Assembly (NCBI GenBank): GCA_018715065.1
Contig: DVMJ01000022.1
Location: forward strand, 1 to 44,637
Source of the DNA: Fimiplasma intestinipullorum
GTDB taxonomy: Bacteria; Bacillota_I; Bacilli_A; Erysipelotrichales; Coprobacillaceae
Reading direction: 5' to 3'
Length of the DNA: 44,637 bases
Shown here: positions 33,584-42,039 of the stretch, piece by piece
Layout: each line of letters starts with the position of its first letter
Numbering within the stretch: position 1 is the stretch's first letter
The notes under the pieces: generated by a model
Databases searched by the model: none
Seen by the model: only the letters and a program-made list of their open reading frames with translations
What the model was told of the DNA's origin: nothing
Program-made: the position numbers and the translations under genes

Positions 33584-34438
33584 TTATCTTTTATTATACA
33601 TGATTTTGTAACGTTTTTCACTAAATATATCGACCAGGCCAAACACAACCAGATAAAGATTCAGCACTGGGATAAAAAGAGAGAGAAGAAAAACCAGCAT
33701 CGCATAACGCTTTTGGGCAAATATGGCCCATAGGCACAAAAAGGAGAGTCCCTGGATCCCTAAAAGAATATAACAGATGATCCCCACAAAAACAGCCAGA
33801 TCAAAAGGGCAAAGAAACCCCAGGCAGCCCAGCAGTAAAACAAGGCCGCTGCGCTTAGAAAAATGCAAATAAACAAAGTGAAAATGCTCAACAAAAGAAA
33901 GCTTCAAACGCAAACAGACCACCTCTGCCAGATTGAGCAGTACATAGGTCTCCATCAGCCCCAGCACAAAGGCTGTCAGCGGAATCACTAAGCGGACCCA
34001 ATTGGCAAGGGCCGGAAAATAAGCCACCAGACTGGCATACTCTCTTTCTATATCATAACCAAACAAACCGGCCAAAAGCGTCATACTGGCCAGCTCCGCA
34101 ATGATCATCATGACCAGGGTCGCCAAAAACAGACGCTGACTGGACCAGTGCCTGCGGCTGCCGTGAATCATGACAAAGCTCACTAAACCAGCCACCAGTG
34201 CGTAGAAGATGGTTTCCGGCAGACCTAAGAAGAGAGCCAGGATCATTTCACAGATCCACAAGATCACACTGGCCTTCAGCCCATTTTTCAAACCGTAGAC
34301 AAGTAATGGCAAAGGCATCAGCATAAACAGGATCACATTGAGCATGCTTCCGGTATACGTATCGAACAAAACGAGAATGCCAAACAGCGCCAGCATCATC
34401 GCACCGTTCACTAATTCTTTGATCTTCTTTTGCTGCAT
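33584..34438 (-). CDS. DUF2232 membrane protein (YybS-like)
   Basis: About 284 residues with roughly eight hydrophobic segments and few charged loops. Its position directly upstream of gdpP, and its YybS/DUF2232-like features (VNGAMMLALFGILVLFDTYTGSMLNVILFMLMPLP), support the family call. Its function is unknown. The second ATG at 34438 has AGGAGG at 6-nt spacing and is preferred over the ATG at 34444. A strong promoter lies just upstream. Confidence 0.82.
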   Translation of the reverse strand: MQQKKIKELVNGAMMLALFGILVLFDTYTGSMLNVILFMLMPLPLLVYGLKNGLKASVILWICEMILALFLGLPETIFYALVAGLVSFVMIHGSRRHWSSQRLFLATLVMMIIAELASMTLLAGLFGYDIEREYASLVAYFPALANWVRLVIPLTAFVLGLMETYVLLNLAEVVCLRLKLSFVEHFHFVYLHFSKRSGLVLLLGCLGFLCPFDLAVFVGIICYILLGIQGLSFLCLWAIFAQKRYAMLVFLLSLFIPVLNLYLVVFGLVDIFSEKRYKIMYNKR

Positions 34439-34459
34439 GTTCATCCTCCTTCCCTATCC

Positions 34460-34488
34460 ATTATAGCTTAAATCCCCACAAATGTAAA
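34460..34488 (-). promoter_or_regulatory. Promoter of the DUF2232-gdpP-rplI-dnaB operon
   Basis: On the minus strand TTTACA (34488-34483) and TATAAT (34465-34460) with 17-bp spacing. This gives the distal half of the split ribosomal/replication cluster its own promoter. The remaining 34490-34650 shows no gene. Confidence 0.75.
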
Positions 34489-34650
34489 AAAGGATCCAAT
34501 GAATCCCCGGAAAAATCCCGCCCCGTCTGGATCGGCAGTTGTCCTCACCTGTTGAATGATGCGCTTTTTTTCAGTTTAGAGAAAATCGATAGTGACCAAA
34601 GAGCAGTCACCCCATTTCAAGCCAGCCTCCATTCTGCCTGTTTGTCAACA

Positions 34651-34682
34651 CAAAAAAATTCGAGACCACTTGGATCCCGAAT
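34651..34682 (-). terminator. Terminator of the cytidylyltransferase-ABC operon
   Basis: On the minus strand an imperfect stem TTCGGGATCC-AAGT-GGTCTCGAA is followed by seven T residues, just after the stop at 34687. Confidence 0.75.
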
Positions 34683-34686
34683 TCAT

Positions 34687-35592
34687 TTAAAGCTGATAAG
34701 AAGCATCGAGTATCTGCAATTCTTTAAAGGTATCCACCTCGATAATATCCGTCGCTTCACAAGGACGAACATAAATCTGATAATGAGAACGACAGGCGTC
34801 TAAGGCCACCATATCCCAATACTTTTCTTTCCCGCCTGGGCTCAGAAAAACATTTTCAATATCCTTTGTCATGCGCTGCCCATCTGCCTCGCTCCAATAA
34901 GAAATACCAACCATCTGATAACAGTCCAAGGCACCGACACAGACCTTTTCGATCCGACGTCCTTTTGTCAAAAAGGACCAGTCATCTGAACGCTCCTTCT
35001 TGATTCCCAGATAATTCGTATGATATTCATATTTACGGATCAGCTGAGGATTGGAGAGCACCAGATCTGCTTCAAGCACATAGCTGGAAGCAAAAAGATC
35101 TCTGGCATAGTAGGCACTCGATATATTATTGGATTCATTATACAGTGGATTATCTAAAAAGCGCAGCATCGGATAACGGGGCAAAAGCAGGTCAAACTGC
35201 TCTTTCAAATACCCTCTCACAATATAGATTTCTTCAATGCCGGCTGCCACGATCGCATCCAGCAAAGTTTCGATCATCGGTTTGCCGTGCACACGCACGA
35301 GCGGTTTAGGTGTATTTAAAGTCACCGGAACCAGCCGGGATCCAAATCCGGCTGCAAAAAAGATTGCACGTTTCACTCGATAAGGCGCTAATACCGCATA
35401 ACCGGCTTCACTCAGGATATAGGTGCGATCCGCATTTTCTACTATCCAATGCGCATTCAGCAGTTCATGGATCACCCGGTTCACGGTTCCCACCGAAAGG
35501 TCCAAAGTCTTCGCCAAGGCACGCTGGGCAATCTTTTCATCAGGATGACTTTCAATATATACCAGCACTTCAAACTGACTTTCCTTCAGCAT
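34687..35592 (-). CDS. Winged-helix / LicC-PntC-type cytidylyltransferase fusion
   Basis: The 301-residue protein has two parts. Residues about 1-70 form a winged helix-turn-helix (QFEVLVYIESHPDEKIAQRALAKTL, LSVGTVNRVIHELL). From residue about 74 a nucleotidyltransferase begins with AIFFAAGFGSRLVPVTLNTPKPLV, then IVRGYLKEQFDLLLPRYP, NESNNISSAYYARDLF and YVLEADLVLS, closely matching CTP:phosphocholine cytidylyltransferase LicC and the related 2-aminoethylphosphonate cytidylyltransferase PntC. It would make CMP-choline-like or CMP-phosphonate headgroups for surface polymers. Its TAATG overlap with the permease gene shows coupling to the importer. The true substrate is not decided by sequence. 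Confidence 0.82.
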   Translation of the reverse strand: MLKESQFEVLVYIESHPDEKIAQRALAKTLDLSVGTVNRVIHELLNAHWIVENADRTYILSEAGYAVLAPYRVKRAIFFAAGFGSRLVPVTLNTPKPLVRVHGKPMIETLLDAIVAAGIEEIYIVRGYLKEQFDLLLPRYPMLRFLDNPLYNESNNISSAYYARDLFASSYVLEADLVLSNPQLIRKYEYHTNYLGIKKERSDDWSFLTKGRRIEKVCVGALDCYQMVGISYWSEADGQRMTKDIENVFLSPGGKEKYWDMVALDACRSHYQIYVRPCEATDIIEVDTFKELQILDASYQL

Positions 35593-37178
35593 TAATGATA
35601 CTCCTTCGCAATCACATATTTCTTAATAAGATAGATCAGTACTTTCAAGATCACATTGACCGCCAGGATCACGATCGAGATAAAGGCGGTGGCTTCAATC
35701 AACGACTGGGAATCAAATTGCGGAATCAGCAGTGCCAATGGCATGTTTTTAAAGCTCGCCAAAAAGCTGACCGCGGAAATCGTCATCATCGAATTGACAA
35801 ACATATAGCTATACATCTCCACAATGGTATCCATGGTAGATGGTAAATAAACGTCTTTGAGCATGCGCAGCTTCGAAATTCCCAAAGACTGCGCCACATC
35901 CTCAAAGTTCGCGTTGAACTGTGTCAGGGAATTATAAGCTAATAGATAAGGCGATGCAAAGAAATGGATCGTATTGACCACGATCAGAATGGCCAGCGTG
36001 CCATAGATCAGGCTTCCCTTGAAAAAGAGCACGTAGGATAAACCAAGGACGATCCCCGGAATCGCCAGGGAAAGCATCGAGATCAGATGCAGGACCATGG
36101 TTGAGAAGGTACGCTTGCTGCGGGCTGTCATATAGGCTGTCAGATAGCTGATACAAGTCCCTAAAAGCGCCGTACACATCGCAATCGCTAAAGAGTTCAG
36201 CAGGTAATTATCCACGCCCAGCTGCATCGCCTCAATAATGTTATCCAGTGAAAAGCTCAGATCGTTCGGATATTGTTTGACGACCGAGAGGAACATGAAG
36301 GTCAAGATCGGCAGGCAGACGCAAATGACCACTAAGATACAAACAATATAGCAAAGGGTATCTCTTTTTTTATTGACAGACACCTGATAAGGTTTGACAA
36401 CCGTCGAATTGGATACCGTGGTATTGTTTTTGAGATCCAGTATAAAGGCAATGAAGGCCGGCAGTAAAAGGACCACCCCAATGACTGCCCCTTTAGAATA
36501 GTTAAGCAGACCGACCACTTCACGATACATATAGACCGGCAGCGTCGTTACCTTTCCGCCCACAACCAGCGGTACCCCATAATCAGTAAAGATCATCGTA
36601 AAGACCGCAAAGACCACTGAAACAAGCGGACGCTTCAAATTAGAAAGCGTGATTTGCGTAAACTGCTGCCATTTGGACAGTCCCAACACTTCTGCGGATT
36701 CATAAATCGTATAATCTTCATATTTAAAGATATCAGTCAGCATCAAAAAAGCAACCGGGAAAGAATAGAGCACAGAGCCAAGAATGATCCCGACTGCGCC
36801 ATAGATATGTAGGTTGATCCCGGTCCAGTTCGTGAATAATCCATTGTCCCCAAACAGCAGGACCAGCCCCATCCCATGGGAGATAGAAGGAATTAACATC
36901 GGTAGTGTAAAAAGTAATGAAAACATCGCTTTATAACGAATATGACTGCGATTGATCATCCAGGCCAGCACGAAAGCTAGCAGAACGGAGATCAGCGTCG
37001 ATGCCAGCGTGAGACTAACCGAATTGATCAGCATGGTACTGAAGCCATCGTTCGCCACGACTTTTTGCATGTCTTCGAACGTCATATGCGTAAATAAGCT
37101 CAATAAAGGAAGTAAAACAGAAACGACCAGGAAACAGAGAACCAGCACTTTCAGGGCTGAATAAGATCTATTCTTCAT
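35592..37178 (-). CDS. ABC transporter permease, two fused permease halves (FbpB/PhnV type)
   Basis: The 528-residue protein carries two permease modules, each with an EAA-type loop: YESAEVLGLSKWQQFTQITL at about residue 170 and EDVAQSLGISKLRMLKDVYLP at about residue 440. About twelve hydrophobic segments are visible. This fused arrangement is common in ferric-iron and 2-aminoethylphosphonate importers. It overlaps the ATPase gene by 11 nt and the cytidylyltransferase gene by 1 nt, so all are one transcript. Confidence 0.9.
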   Translation of the reverse strand: MKNRSYSALKVLVLCFLVVSVLLPLLSLFTHMTFEDMQKVVANDGFSTMLINSVSLTLASTLISVLLAFVLAWMINRSHIRYKAMFSLLFTLPMLIPSISHGMGLVLLFGDNGLFTNWTGINLHIYGAVGIILGSVLYSFPVAFLMLTDIFKYEDYTIYESAEVLGLSKWQQFTQITLSNLKRPLVSVVFAVFTMIFTDYGVPLVVGGKVTTLPVYMYREVVGLLNYSKGAVIGVVLLLPAFIAFILDLKNNTTVSNSTVVKPYQVSVNKKRDTLCYIVCILVVICVCLPILTFMFLSVVKQYPNDLSFSLDNIIEAMQLGVDNYLLNSLAIAMCTALLGTCISYLTAYMTARSKRTFSTMVLHLISMLSLAIPGIVLGLSYVLFFKGSLIYGTLAILIVVNTIHFFASPYLLAYNSLTQFNANFEDVAQSLGISKLRMLKDVYLPSTMDTIVEMYSYMFVNSMMTISAVSFLASFKNMPLALLIPQFDSQSLIEATAFISIVILAVNVILKVLIYLIKKYVIAKEYH

Positions 37179-37947
37179 AAGCTCTCCCTGTGCACTTACA
37201 TAAAGAGGCGTATTTCTGATTCAGATGATCGACCACAAACTCCTGGATATACTGATTGGCCGGATGCTGGTAAATTTCTGTCGGTACATCGATCTGTTCG
37301 ATCGTGCCTTCGCTCATGACCATGATCCGATCAGAAAGGAAGAAGGCCTCTTCCTGATCATGGGTAATATAAATCATGGTTGCTTTGAACTTTCGCTGAA
37401 TTTCTTTTAATTCCTTTTTCATGATTTCTCGATTGGTCACATCCAAAGCCGAGATAGGCTCATCGAGCAGGATGACTTTTGGATTCAAGGCCAAGGTACG
37501 TGCAATCGCCACGCGCTGCTGCTGTCCGCCTGACAGTTGGGAAGGCTTTTTATTCAGCTGATCTTCCATACCAATCTGGACCAGGGTCTTGCGTGCGACC
37601 TCACGCGCCGTCTTCGCTGTTTCTTGCTTGATCTTTAAAGCATACTCGACATTCTCTAAGACTGTCATATTCGGAAAGAGGGCATAGTTCTGAAAGACGA
37701 TTCCCATCTCACGCTGACTGGATGGCATTTTGGAGATCTCGCGTCCATCCAAATAGATCTCTCCGCTGTTTTGATGATCCAGCCCGATCAAAATACGCAG
37801 CAGCGTTGTTTTCCCGCATCCGGAAGGGCCTAATACAGATAAAAACTCCCCTTCATAGACATCAAAAGAAATATGATCCAGAATTGTTTTGCCATCCATT
37901 TGTTTAAATAATTCTTTGACTTCCACTTTTTTATTTAGTACTTCCAT
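37168..37947 (-). CDS. ABC transporter ATP-binding protein (PhnT/FbpC-like)
   Basis: The 259-residue ATPase shows Walker A GPSGCGKTT, FQNYALFPNMTVLENV, signature LSGGQQQRVAIARTL, Walker B VILLDEPISALD and YITHDQEEAFFLSDR. It ends soon after the nucleotide-binding domain, without the long TOBE extension common in this subgroup. It overlaps the substrate-binding protein gene by 13 nt and the permease gene by 11 nt. Confidence 0.92.
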   Translation of the reverse strand: MEVLNKKVEVKELFKQMDGKTILDHISFDVYEGEFLSVLGPSGCGKTTLLRILIGLDHQNSGEIYLDGREISKMPSSQREMGIVFQNYALFPNMTVLENVEYALKIKQETAKTAREVARKTLVQIGMEDQLNKKPSQLSGGQQQRVAIARTLALNPKVILLDEPISALDVTNREIMKKELKEIQRKFKATMIYITHDQEEAFFLSDRIMVMSEGTIEQIDVPTEIYQHPANQYIQEFVVDHLNQKYASLCKCTGRAYEE

Positions 37948-38909
37948 AACTCAAGCAACCTTTCTTTTTCTTGAATATCCCCAACGCCGGTCATATCTGC
38001 ATAAGTAATGTTCTGCGGATAATTAGGAATCGTATTCTCTTGACCAACTAAGACCGTCTCCGGGCTAAAATGTTCTTTATCATAAACCACATACTCGTTC
38101 GCAATGTATTCAAAGACCCGTACGACATCTGGATTCTTCTCACGTCCCTTGATCATCGCAATCGAATCGAGGGAGTAAGGGGATCCAAACTCCGGAGTAA
38201 TGATGGTAAAATCATGACCATTATTGATCTCATCGACCGCCTGGAAAGTAAGGGCAAAACCAATCGCCACCTCACCCTGAATCAACAGCTTGATAGGGCC
38301 TGAACCAGACTCCGTAAACTGTTTGATATTCGCATATAACTGGTCAAAATAATCTAGCGTCTTTTCTTCTCCCCAGACATTCACTAGCCCTTTGTAGAAG
38401 AAATAACCTGTTCCACTGGATTTAGGATCGGGCATCGCGATCAGCCCCTTATACATTGGATCGAGCAGGTCCTCATAAGTCTGCGGCATCGGTAAATTGT
38501 ATTTTGCCAGCACTTCGTTATTCACAACGATGGACCCTGCCTGACGTTCCAATATCAGATATTTCGGATCCATGTTTTTAAAATCAGGCATATAATCCAG
38601 ATGACTGTACGCAGACACATCCGCAAAGTTATCCTTGATCATTTCCACATAGGCATTATCCAATCCAACCACGATATCTGCGTCCGTTCCTGTCTTCTCA
38701 GCATCGATCTTAGACGCCACCTTGGCTGTTGAAACATACATGACGCGCACATTCAAATCGGGAAATTCCTCGTTGAGCTGTGCCTGCAGTGCATTGGCAC
38801 GGAACTGCTCCAGACAGGAATAAATAATAATGGTATTTTTCTCACCCATACTTGCCATCGCTGTCACGACAAAAGTTAACGCCAGCAAAGCCACCAATAT
38901 CTTCTTCAT
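37935..38909 (-). CDS. ABC transporter substrate-binding protein (AEP/ferric-type, PhnS-like)
   Basis: The 324-residue protein has a hydrophobic N-terminal export signal (ILVALLALTFVVTAMAS) and a type-II binding fold: IIIYSCLEQFRANALQAQL, TGTDADIVVGLDNAYVE, MPDPKSSGTGYFFYKGL and GEVAIGFALTFQAV. These fit the family of ferric iron and 2-aminoethylphosphonate binding proteins. No lipobox cysteine is present, unusual for a Gram-positive binding protein. The ATG at 38909 follows GAGGTG; it is the first gene of the four-gene operon. With a cytidylyltransferase in the operon, a phosphonate or phosphocholine-like ligand is favoured over iron. Confidence 0.83.
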   Translation of the reverse strand: MKKILVALLALTFVVTAMASMGEKNTIIIYSCLEQFRANALQAQLNEEFPDLNVRVMYVSTAKVASKIDAEKTGTDADIVVGLDNAYVEMIKDNFADVSAYSHLDYMPDFKNMDPKYLILERQAGSIVVNNEVLAKYNLPMPQTYEDLLDPMYKGLIAMPDPKSSGTGYFFYKGLVNVWGEEKTLDYFDQLYANIKQFTESGSGPIKLLIQGEVAIGFALTFQAVDEINNGHDFTIITPEFGSPYSLDSIAMIKGREKNPDVVRVFEYIANEYVVYDKEHFSPETVLVGQENTIPNYPQNITYADMTGVGDIQEKERLLELWKY

Positions 38910-38931
38910 ATTCACACCTCGCAATAACCCT

Positions 38932-38959
38932 ATGATACCACAGCTCTTTTACAATTCAA
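38932..38959 (-). promoter_or_regulatory. Probable promoter of the four-gene importer operon
   Basis: On the minus strand TTGAAT (38959-38954) and TATCAT (38937-38932) with a 16-bp spacer. The upstream AT-rich stretch to about 39090 contains repeated GTTCA/TGAAC words and two copies of AAATTTAAAAAA that could bind a regulator. Confidence 0.45.
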
Positions 38960-39076
38960 CATTTTAGTTCATTTTTTTAACATATTTTTTAAATTTGAAC
39001 ATCTAAACCTCGTAAAAGTGCCCTTTTTAGCTTTCAAAACCATTGATTGAATCATCAAAATGAACGTTTTTTAAAT

Positions 39077-39187
39077 TTAGATCAAGAAAGTGTGGTAAAA
39101 GCTTGCGCGTGCAAATGATTGGATCTCACATAAGCGCTGCTTCACGATATCCCCTTTGACTTGGTCAGACCAGATGATACTTTTGAG
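39077..39187 (-). pseudogene. Unidentified coding-like remnant
   Basis: A 36-codon open stretch on the minus strand without a start codon, reading LKSIIWSDQVKGDIVKQRL..., ends in TAA at 39077. The amino-acid composition looks like real protein rather than noise. I do not recognise it. It lies in the 379-bp gap between the importer operon and the GNAT gene and may be the tail of a decayed gene. Confidence 0.25.
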
Positions 39188-39191
39188 CTAA

Positions 39192-39220
39192 AGAAAAAAT
39201 CTTGAACGCGTCAAGATTTT
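39192..39220 (-). terminator. Terminator of the GNAT gene
   Basis: On the minus strand AATCTTGA-CGCGT-TCAAGATT followed by a T-run, about 70 bp after the GNAT stop codon. Confidence 0.75.
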
Positions 39221-39288
39221 AAACACTGCAAGTCCATGCATCCCGTTTTGCGACGAACCCTTAAATACAGCCTTTTTGGATGAGGGCA

Positions 39289-39864
39289 CTATACATTTTC
39301 TTCAATGAAATGATTCTCATACATCTCCCAGTATTTTTTATAGACAAAGTGATCCCCTTCATTAAAATTGTACTGATACATTCTAAATTGAACCAGGATA
39401 TTTTTAGGCTGCCATTGTTCTTCATAAGTATATTGATAGGACATGCCGATGGATTTCATCACATAGCCGCTATGCGGATTACGCACATCATGCGTAGCGG
39501 TGATGTAACGAAGGCCCTCTTTTTTGAGTTGGGCAAGCACGGCACGACAGGCTTCACTCACGATTCCCTGACGCCAATAGGCTTCTAATAGACCATAACC
39601 AAAGTCATGACTGTCATTCATGGAAACATTCACATAACCAATCGGAATGTTATCTTCTTTTAAGCATATTGCATAGCGATAGTCCTTTGAATGCGCATAT
39701 CTTTTTTCATAAAACTGTTTGGCTTCCTCTTTTGTTTGAACGGGATACCAGGGTAAGAACTGATTGACCTTTTTATCGCTGTAGATTCGAAAAAAGGCAT
39801 CCAGATCATTTTCGTTAAAAGGGCGTAAGATCAAACGCTCTGTTTCTAATGTTACAATATTCAT
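39289..39864 (-). CDS. GNAT-family N-acetyltransferase (RimJ/RimL-like)
   Basis: The 191-residue protein begins IVTLETERLILRPFNENDLDAFFRI, the hallmark opening of RimJ/RimL-type acetyltransferases. FGYGLLEAYWRQGIVSEACRAVLAQL follows as the acetyl-CoA motif, then NPHSGYVMKSIGMSYQ. The substrate is unknown. Its ATG shares one base with the stop of the upstream HAD gene (TAATG), so it was the second gene of that pair before the IS insertion. Confidence 0.87.
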   Translation of the reverse strand: MNIVTLETERLILRPFNENDLDAFFRIYSDKKVNQFLPWYPVQTKEEAKQFYEKRYAHSKDYRYAICLKEDNIPIGYVNVSMNDSHDFGYGLLEAYWRQGIVSEACRAVLAQLKKEGLRYITATHDVRNPHSGYVMKSIGMSYQYTYEEQWQPKNILVQFRMYQYNFNEGDHFVYKKYWEMYENHFIEENV

Positions 39865-40330
39865 TATGCTTCTCCTTTCTTTTTAGGGATGAAATTGAGT
39901 GCTTGCAAGGCATAGGTGACACCGTCATGCGCTGCATCCTTAGACACAAACGTGACTTTATCCACAAGATTCCTCAGCCGCTTTCCGATCAAAATACTGT
40001 TCCCGGCAGCCAGCTGCATTTCCTCATCATTATTGCTGTCACCAAATGCATAACAGTTTTGATTAGGGATGTTGAAATACTGTAATAAAAACGCCATGGC
40101 GCTGCCTTTAGAATAGCCTTTGAGAACGACTTCAGTCTCATCTTCATTTCGCTTGATAAAATCGAAATACTTCCCCATTTCGCTTTCAAAATGAACTCTT
40201 GCATCCTCATCAGGATAATGCACGGACAGCTTGACAAAGTGGATGGTCGGATCATGCGTATCCCGAAATGCCAGTCCCCTTTTGACAATACTCTCAATCT
40301 GACCTTTATCCATTATGTGGAATTCCACAT
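39864..40330 (-). pseudogene. HAD-IIB (Cof-type) phosphatase, 3' remnant cut by an IS21-family element
   Basis: About 150 residues of the C-terminal half of a Cof-like sugar/nucleotide phosphatase. It includes VLKGYSKGSAMAFLLQYFNI, with the motif III lysine, and YAFGDSNNDEEMQLAAG (motif IV). The N-terminal DxDGT nucleophile part is missing: the reading stops matching at about 40313, where IS21-derived sequence begins. The full family length is about 270 residues. An ATG at 40313 could still be translated, but the product would lack the catalytic aspartate. Confidence 0.85.
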
Positions 40331-40331
40331 A

Positions 40332-41132
40332 AAAAGTAAGGCGGCGGTAGAAGGGACAGTATATTATTCAACGATCGCTATTGTTGGTAAACTTAGAAAC
40401 AGAAAATTCTTTTCTTTTGATGAATTAAATAGTGCGATAAGAAAAGAACTCGAAAAGCTTAATTCTACTCCCTTTCAGAAAAGGGAAGGATCAAGAAAAT
40501 CGGTTTATCTGGAAGAAGAACTGCCTTTCATGCAAAAACTTCCATTGATCCCTTTTGAACTCAGTGAGTGGAAAAAAGCGAAAGTGCAGTTGAACTATCA
40601 CATCTCTGTAGCGAAAACGAATTACTCAGTCCCATATGAATATGTTGGAAAATATGTTGATGTAAAACCGACGAACAGTAGTGTCACTGTTTTCTATAAG
40701 TCGAATCAGATTTGCTCCCATAAGCGGTTATATGGCCGTGTGAATCAGTATTCCACTGAGGAAAGTCATATGCCAGAGAATCATCAATTATTCCAATGAA
40801 ATAAAAATAGATTCATTGATTGGTCCATCAAAATTGGCCCATATACAAATGCTGTCATAGCGAAGATGTTTGATCGCTATAGGTTTGAGGAGCAGGCATA
40901 CAGCGGGTGTATGTCCCTGTTACAATTATCTGGTAAATATGGAAAAGCCAGACTGGAGAATGCTTGTGAGTTGGCGCTACAACACATTGCTTCACCTGGC
41001 TATAAAAATATTAGAATGATTCTTGAATCAAATCAAGATATCAAAGAAAATAAGGTAAATGATGACCAATGCTCAGATGTGCAGGCATTCGTTCGTGGTG
41101 CTGATTATTATGGAGGAAAGAATAATGAATAA
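40332..41132 (+). pseudogene. istA: IS21-family transposase IstA, C-terminal remnant with an in-frame stop
   Basis: The reading SKAAVEGTVYYSTIAIVGKLRNRKFFSF...REGSRKSVYLEEELPFMQ...NYHISVAKTNYSVPYEYVGK is the C-terminal half of IstA. The N-terminal HTH and DDE core are absent. The frame continues across a single TGA at 40797-40799 into NKNRFIDWSIKIGPYT and EEQAYSGCMSLLQLSGKYG..., so one nonsense codon interrupts an otherwise intact tail. The last 8 nt overlap istB. Confidence 0.88.
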
Positions 41133-41871
41133 CTCAGAGATTGTAGACAAATTAAAACAGATGAAACTGTCAGTTATGGCTTCTCAGTTTGAACTTCAGG
41201 AGAGCGATCCAGCCTTCGCTCAACTCTCCTTTTCTGAAAGACTGGGTCTACTGGTGGATAGGGAGTATGAAAGTAGACTGAATAATACCATTGCCAAGAT
41301 GATCAAGCGTGCTCACTTTGCTTACTCGTCTGCTTGTATAGAGAACATTAACTATGACCCGGAAAGACGTTTAGATCGCTCTTATATTGAAGAATTAGCT
41401 ACAAATCGTTATATTGATAAAGGATTAAATATCATCCTTGTAGGTGCCTCTGGGAGCGGGAAAACATGGTTATCAAATGCGTTTGGCGTGAATGCCTGCA
41501 GGAGTAGATATAAGACTTTGTATATTAGACTCCCTGAATTGTTTTCTAAAATTGAAGAAATGCGAATTCAGGGAAAATATCATGATTATATGAATCAGCT
41601 TAAGAAATTTGATCTACTGATCCTTGATGAATTTCTTTTGAAACCAACCAACGATTCCGAAAGATCAGATCTTCTGGAAGTGATTGAAATGAGATGTGAC
41701 CATAAATCGATCATATTTTGTAGTCAGTATACATATGATGGCTGGCATAGATTGCTTAATGGTGGGCCGATTGCGGATGCAATTCTTGACAGAATCGTTA
41801 ACAGCTCTTATCTAATTACTTTAAATGGAAAATCATTAAGAGACGTTTATTCTAAAATAAAACAGCAATAA
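41125..41871 (+). CDS. istB: IS21-family helper ATPase IstB
   Basis: The 248-residue AAA+ ATPase has Walker A VGASGSGKTWLSNAFG, Walker B DLLILDEFLL and sensor-type IIFCSQYTYDGWH. The C-terminal IADAILDRIVNSSYLITLNGKSLR is highly characteristic of IstB. It normally assembles with IstA to select targets. The ATG at 41125 follows GGAGGAAAG and overlaps istA by 8 nt. It is intact, unlike its partner istA. Confidence 0.94.
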   Translation: MNNSEIVDKLKQMKLSVMASQFELQESDPAFAQLSFSERLGLLVDREYESRLNNTIAKMIKRAHFAYSSACIENINYDPERRLDRSYIEELATNRYIDKGLNIILVGASGSGKTWLSNAFGVNACRSRYKTLYIRLPELFSKIEEMRIQGKYHDYMNQLKKFDLLILDEFLLKPTNDSERSDLLEVIEMRCDHKSIIFCSQYTYDGWHRLLNGGPIADAILDRIVNSSYLITLNGKSLRDVYSKIKQQ

Positions 41872-42039
41872 GTAACATGACATATATGGGGTTCACTTCT
41901 GTGGTGAGCCTCATTATTTGGGTGGCCCTGAACCACGTATTCTGTTATGAAAAAAAGTGGCCCTGGAAAACGTATTGGGTGGGCCTCTCCAGCGTATCGT
42001 GTGGTCACCTCCGGGCGGAATACTCAGCTAATTCCTTTG

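Larger units (their letters stand above)
40332..42006 (+). mobile_element. IS21-family insertion sequence, left-truncated
   Basis: It contains the istA remnant, a complete istB, and the right end with at least three spaced terminal repeats: GTGGCCCTGAACCACGTATT (41922), GTGGCCCTGGAAAACGTATT (41957) and GTGGGCCTCTCCAGCGTATC (41979), with a fainter GTGGTGAGCCTC at 41901. Repeated GTGGsCC...CGTATT units are typical transposase-binding sites of IS21 elements. The right end is probably the CA at about 42006. The left end is lost at the HAD junction near 40332. Confidence 0.82.

Noticed and set aside
40797..40799. TGA in istA read as tryptophan, as in Mollicutes
   Set aside because: TGA serves as the normal stop of ade (6657) and rnhA (25711) here, and tryptophans are TGG, so a nonsense mutation in a dead transposase is the simpler explanation.
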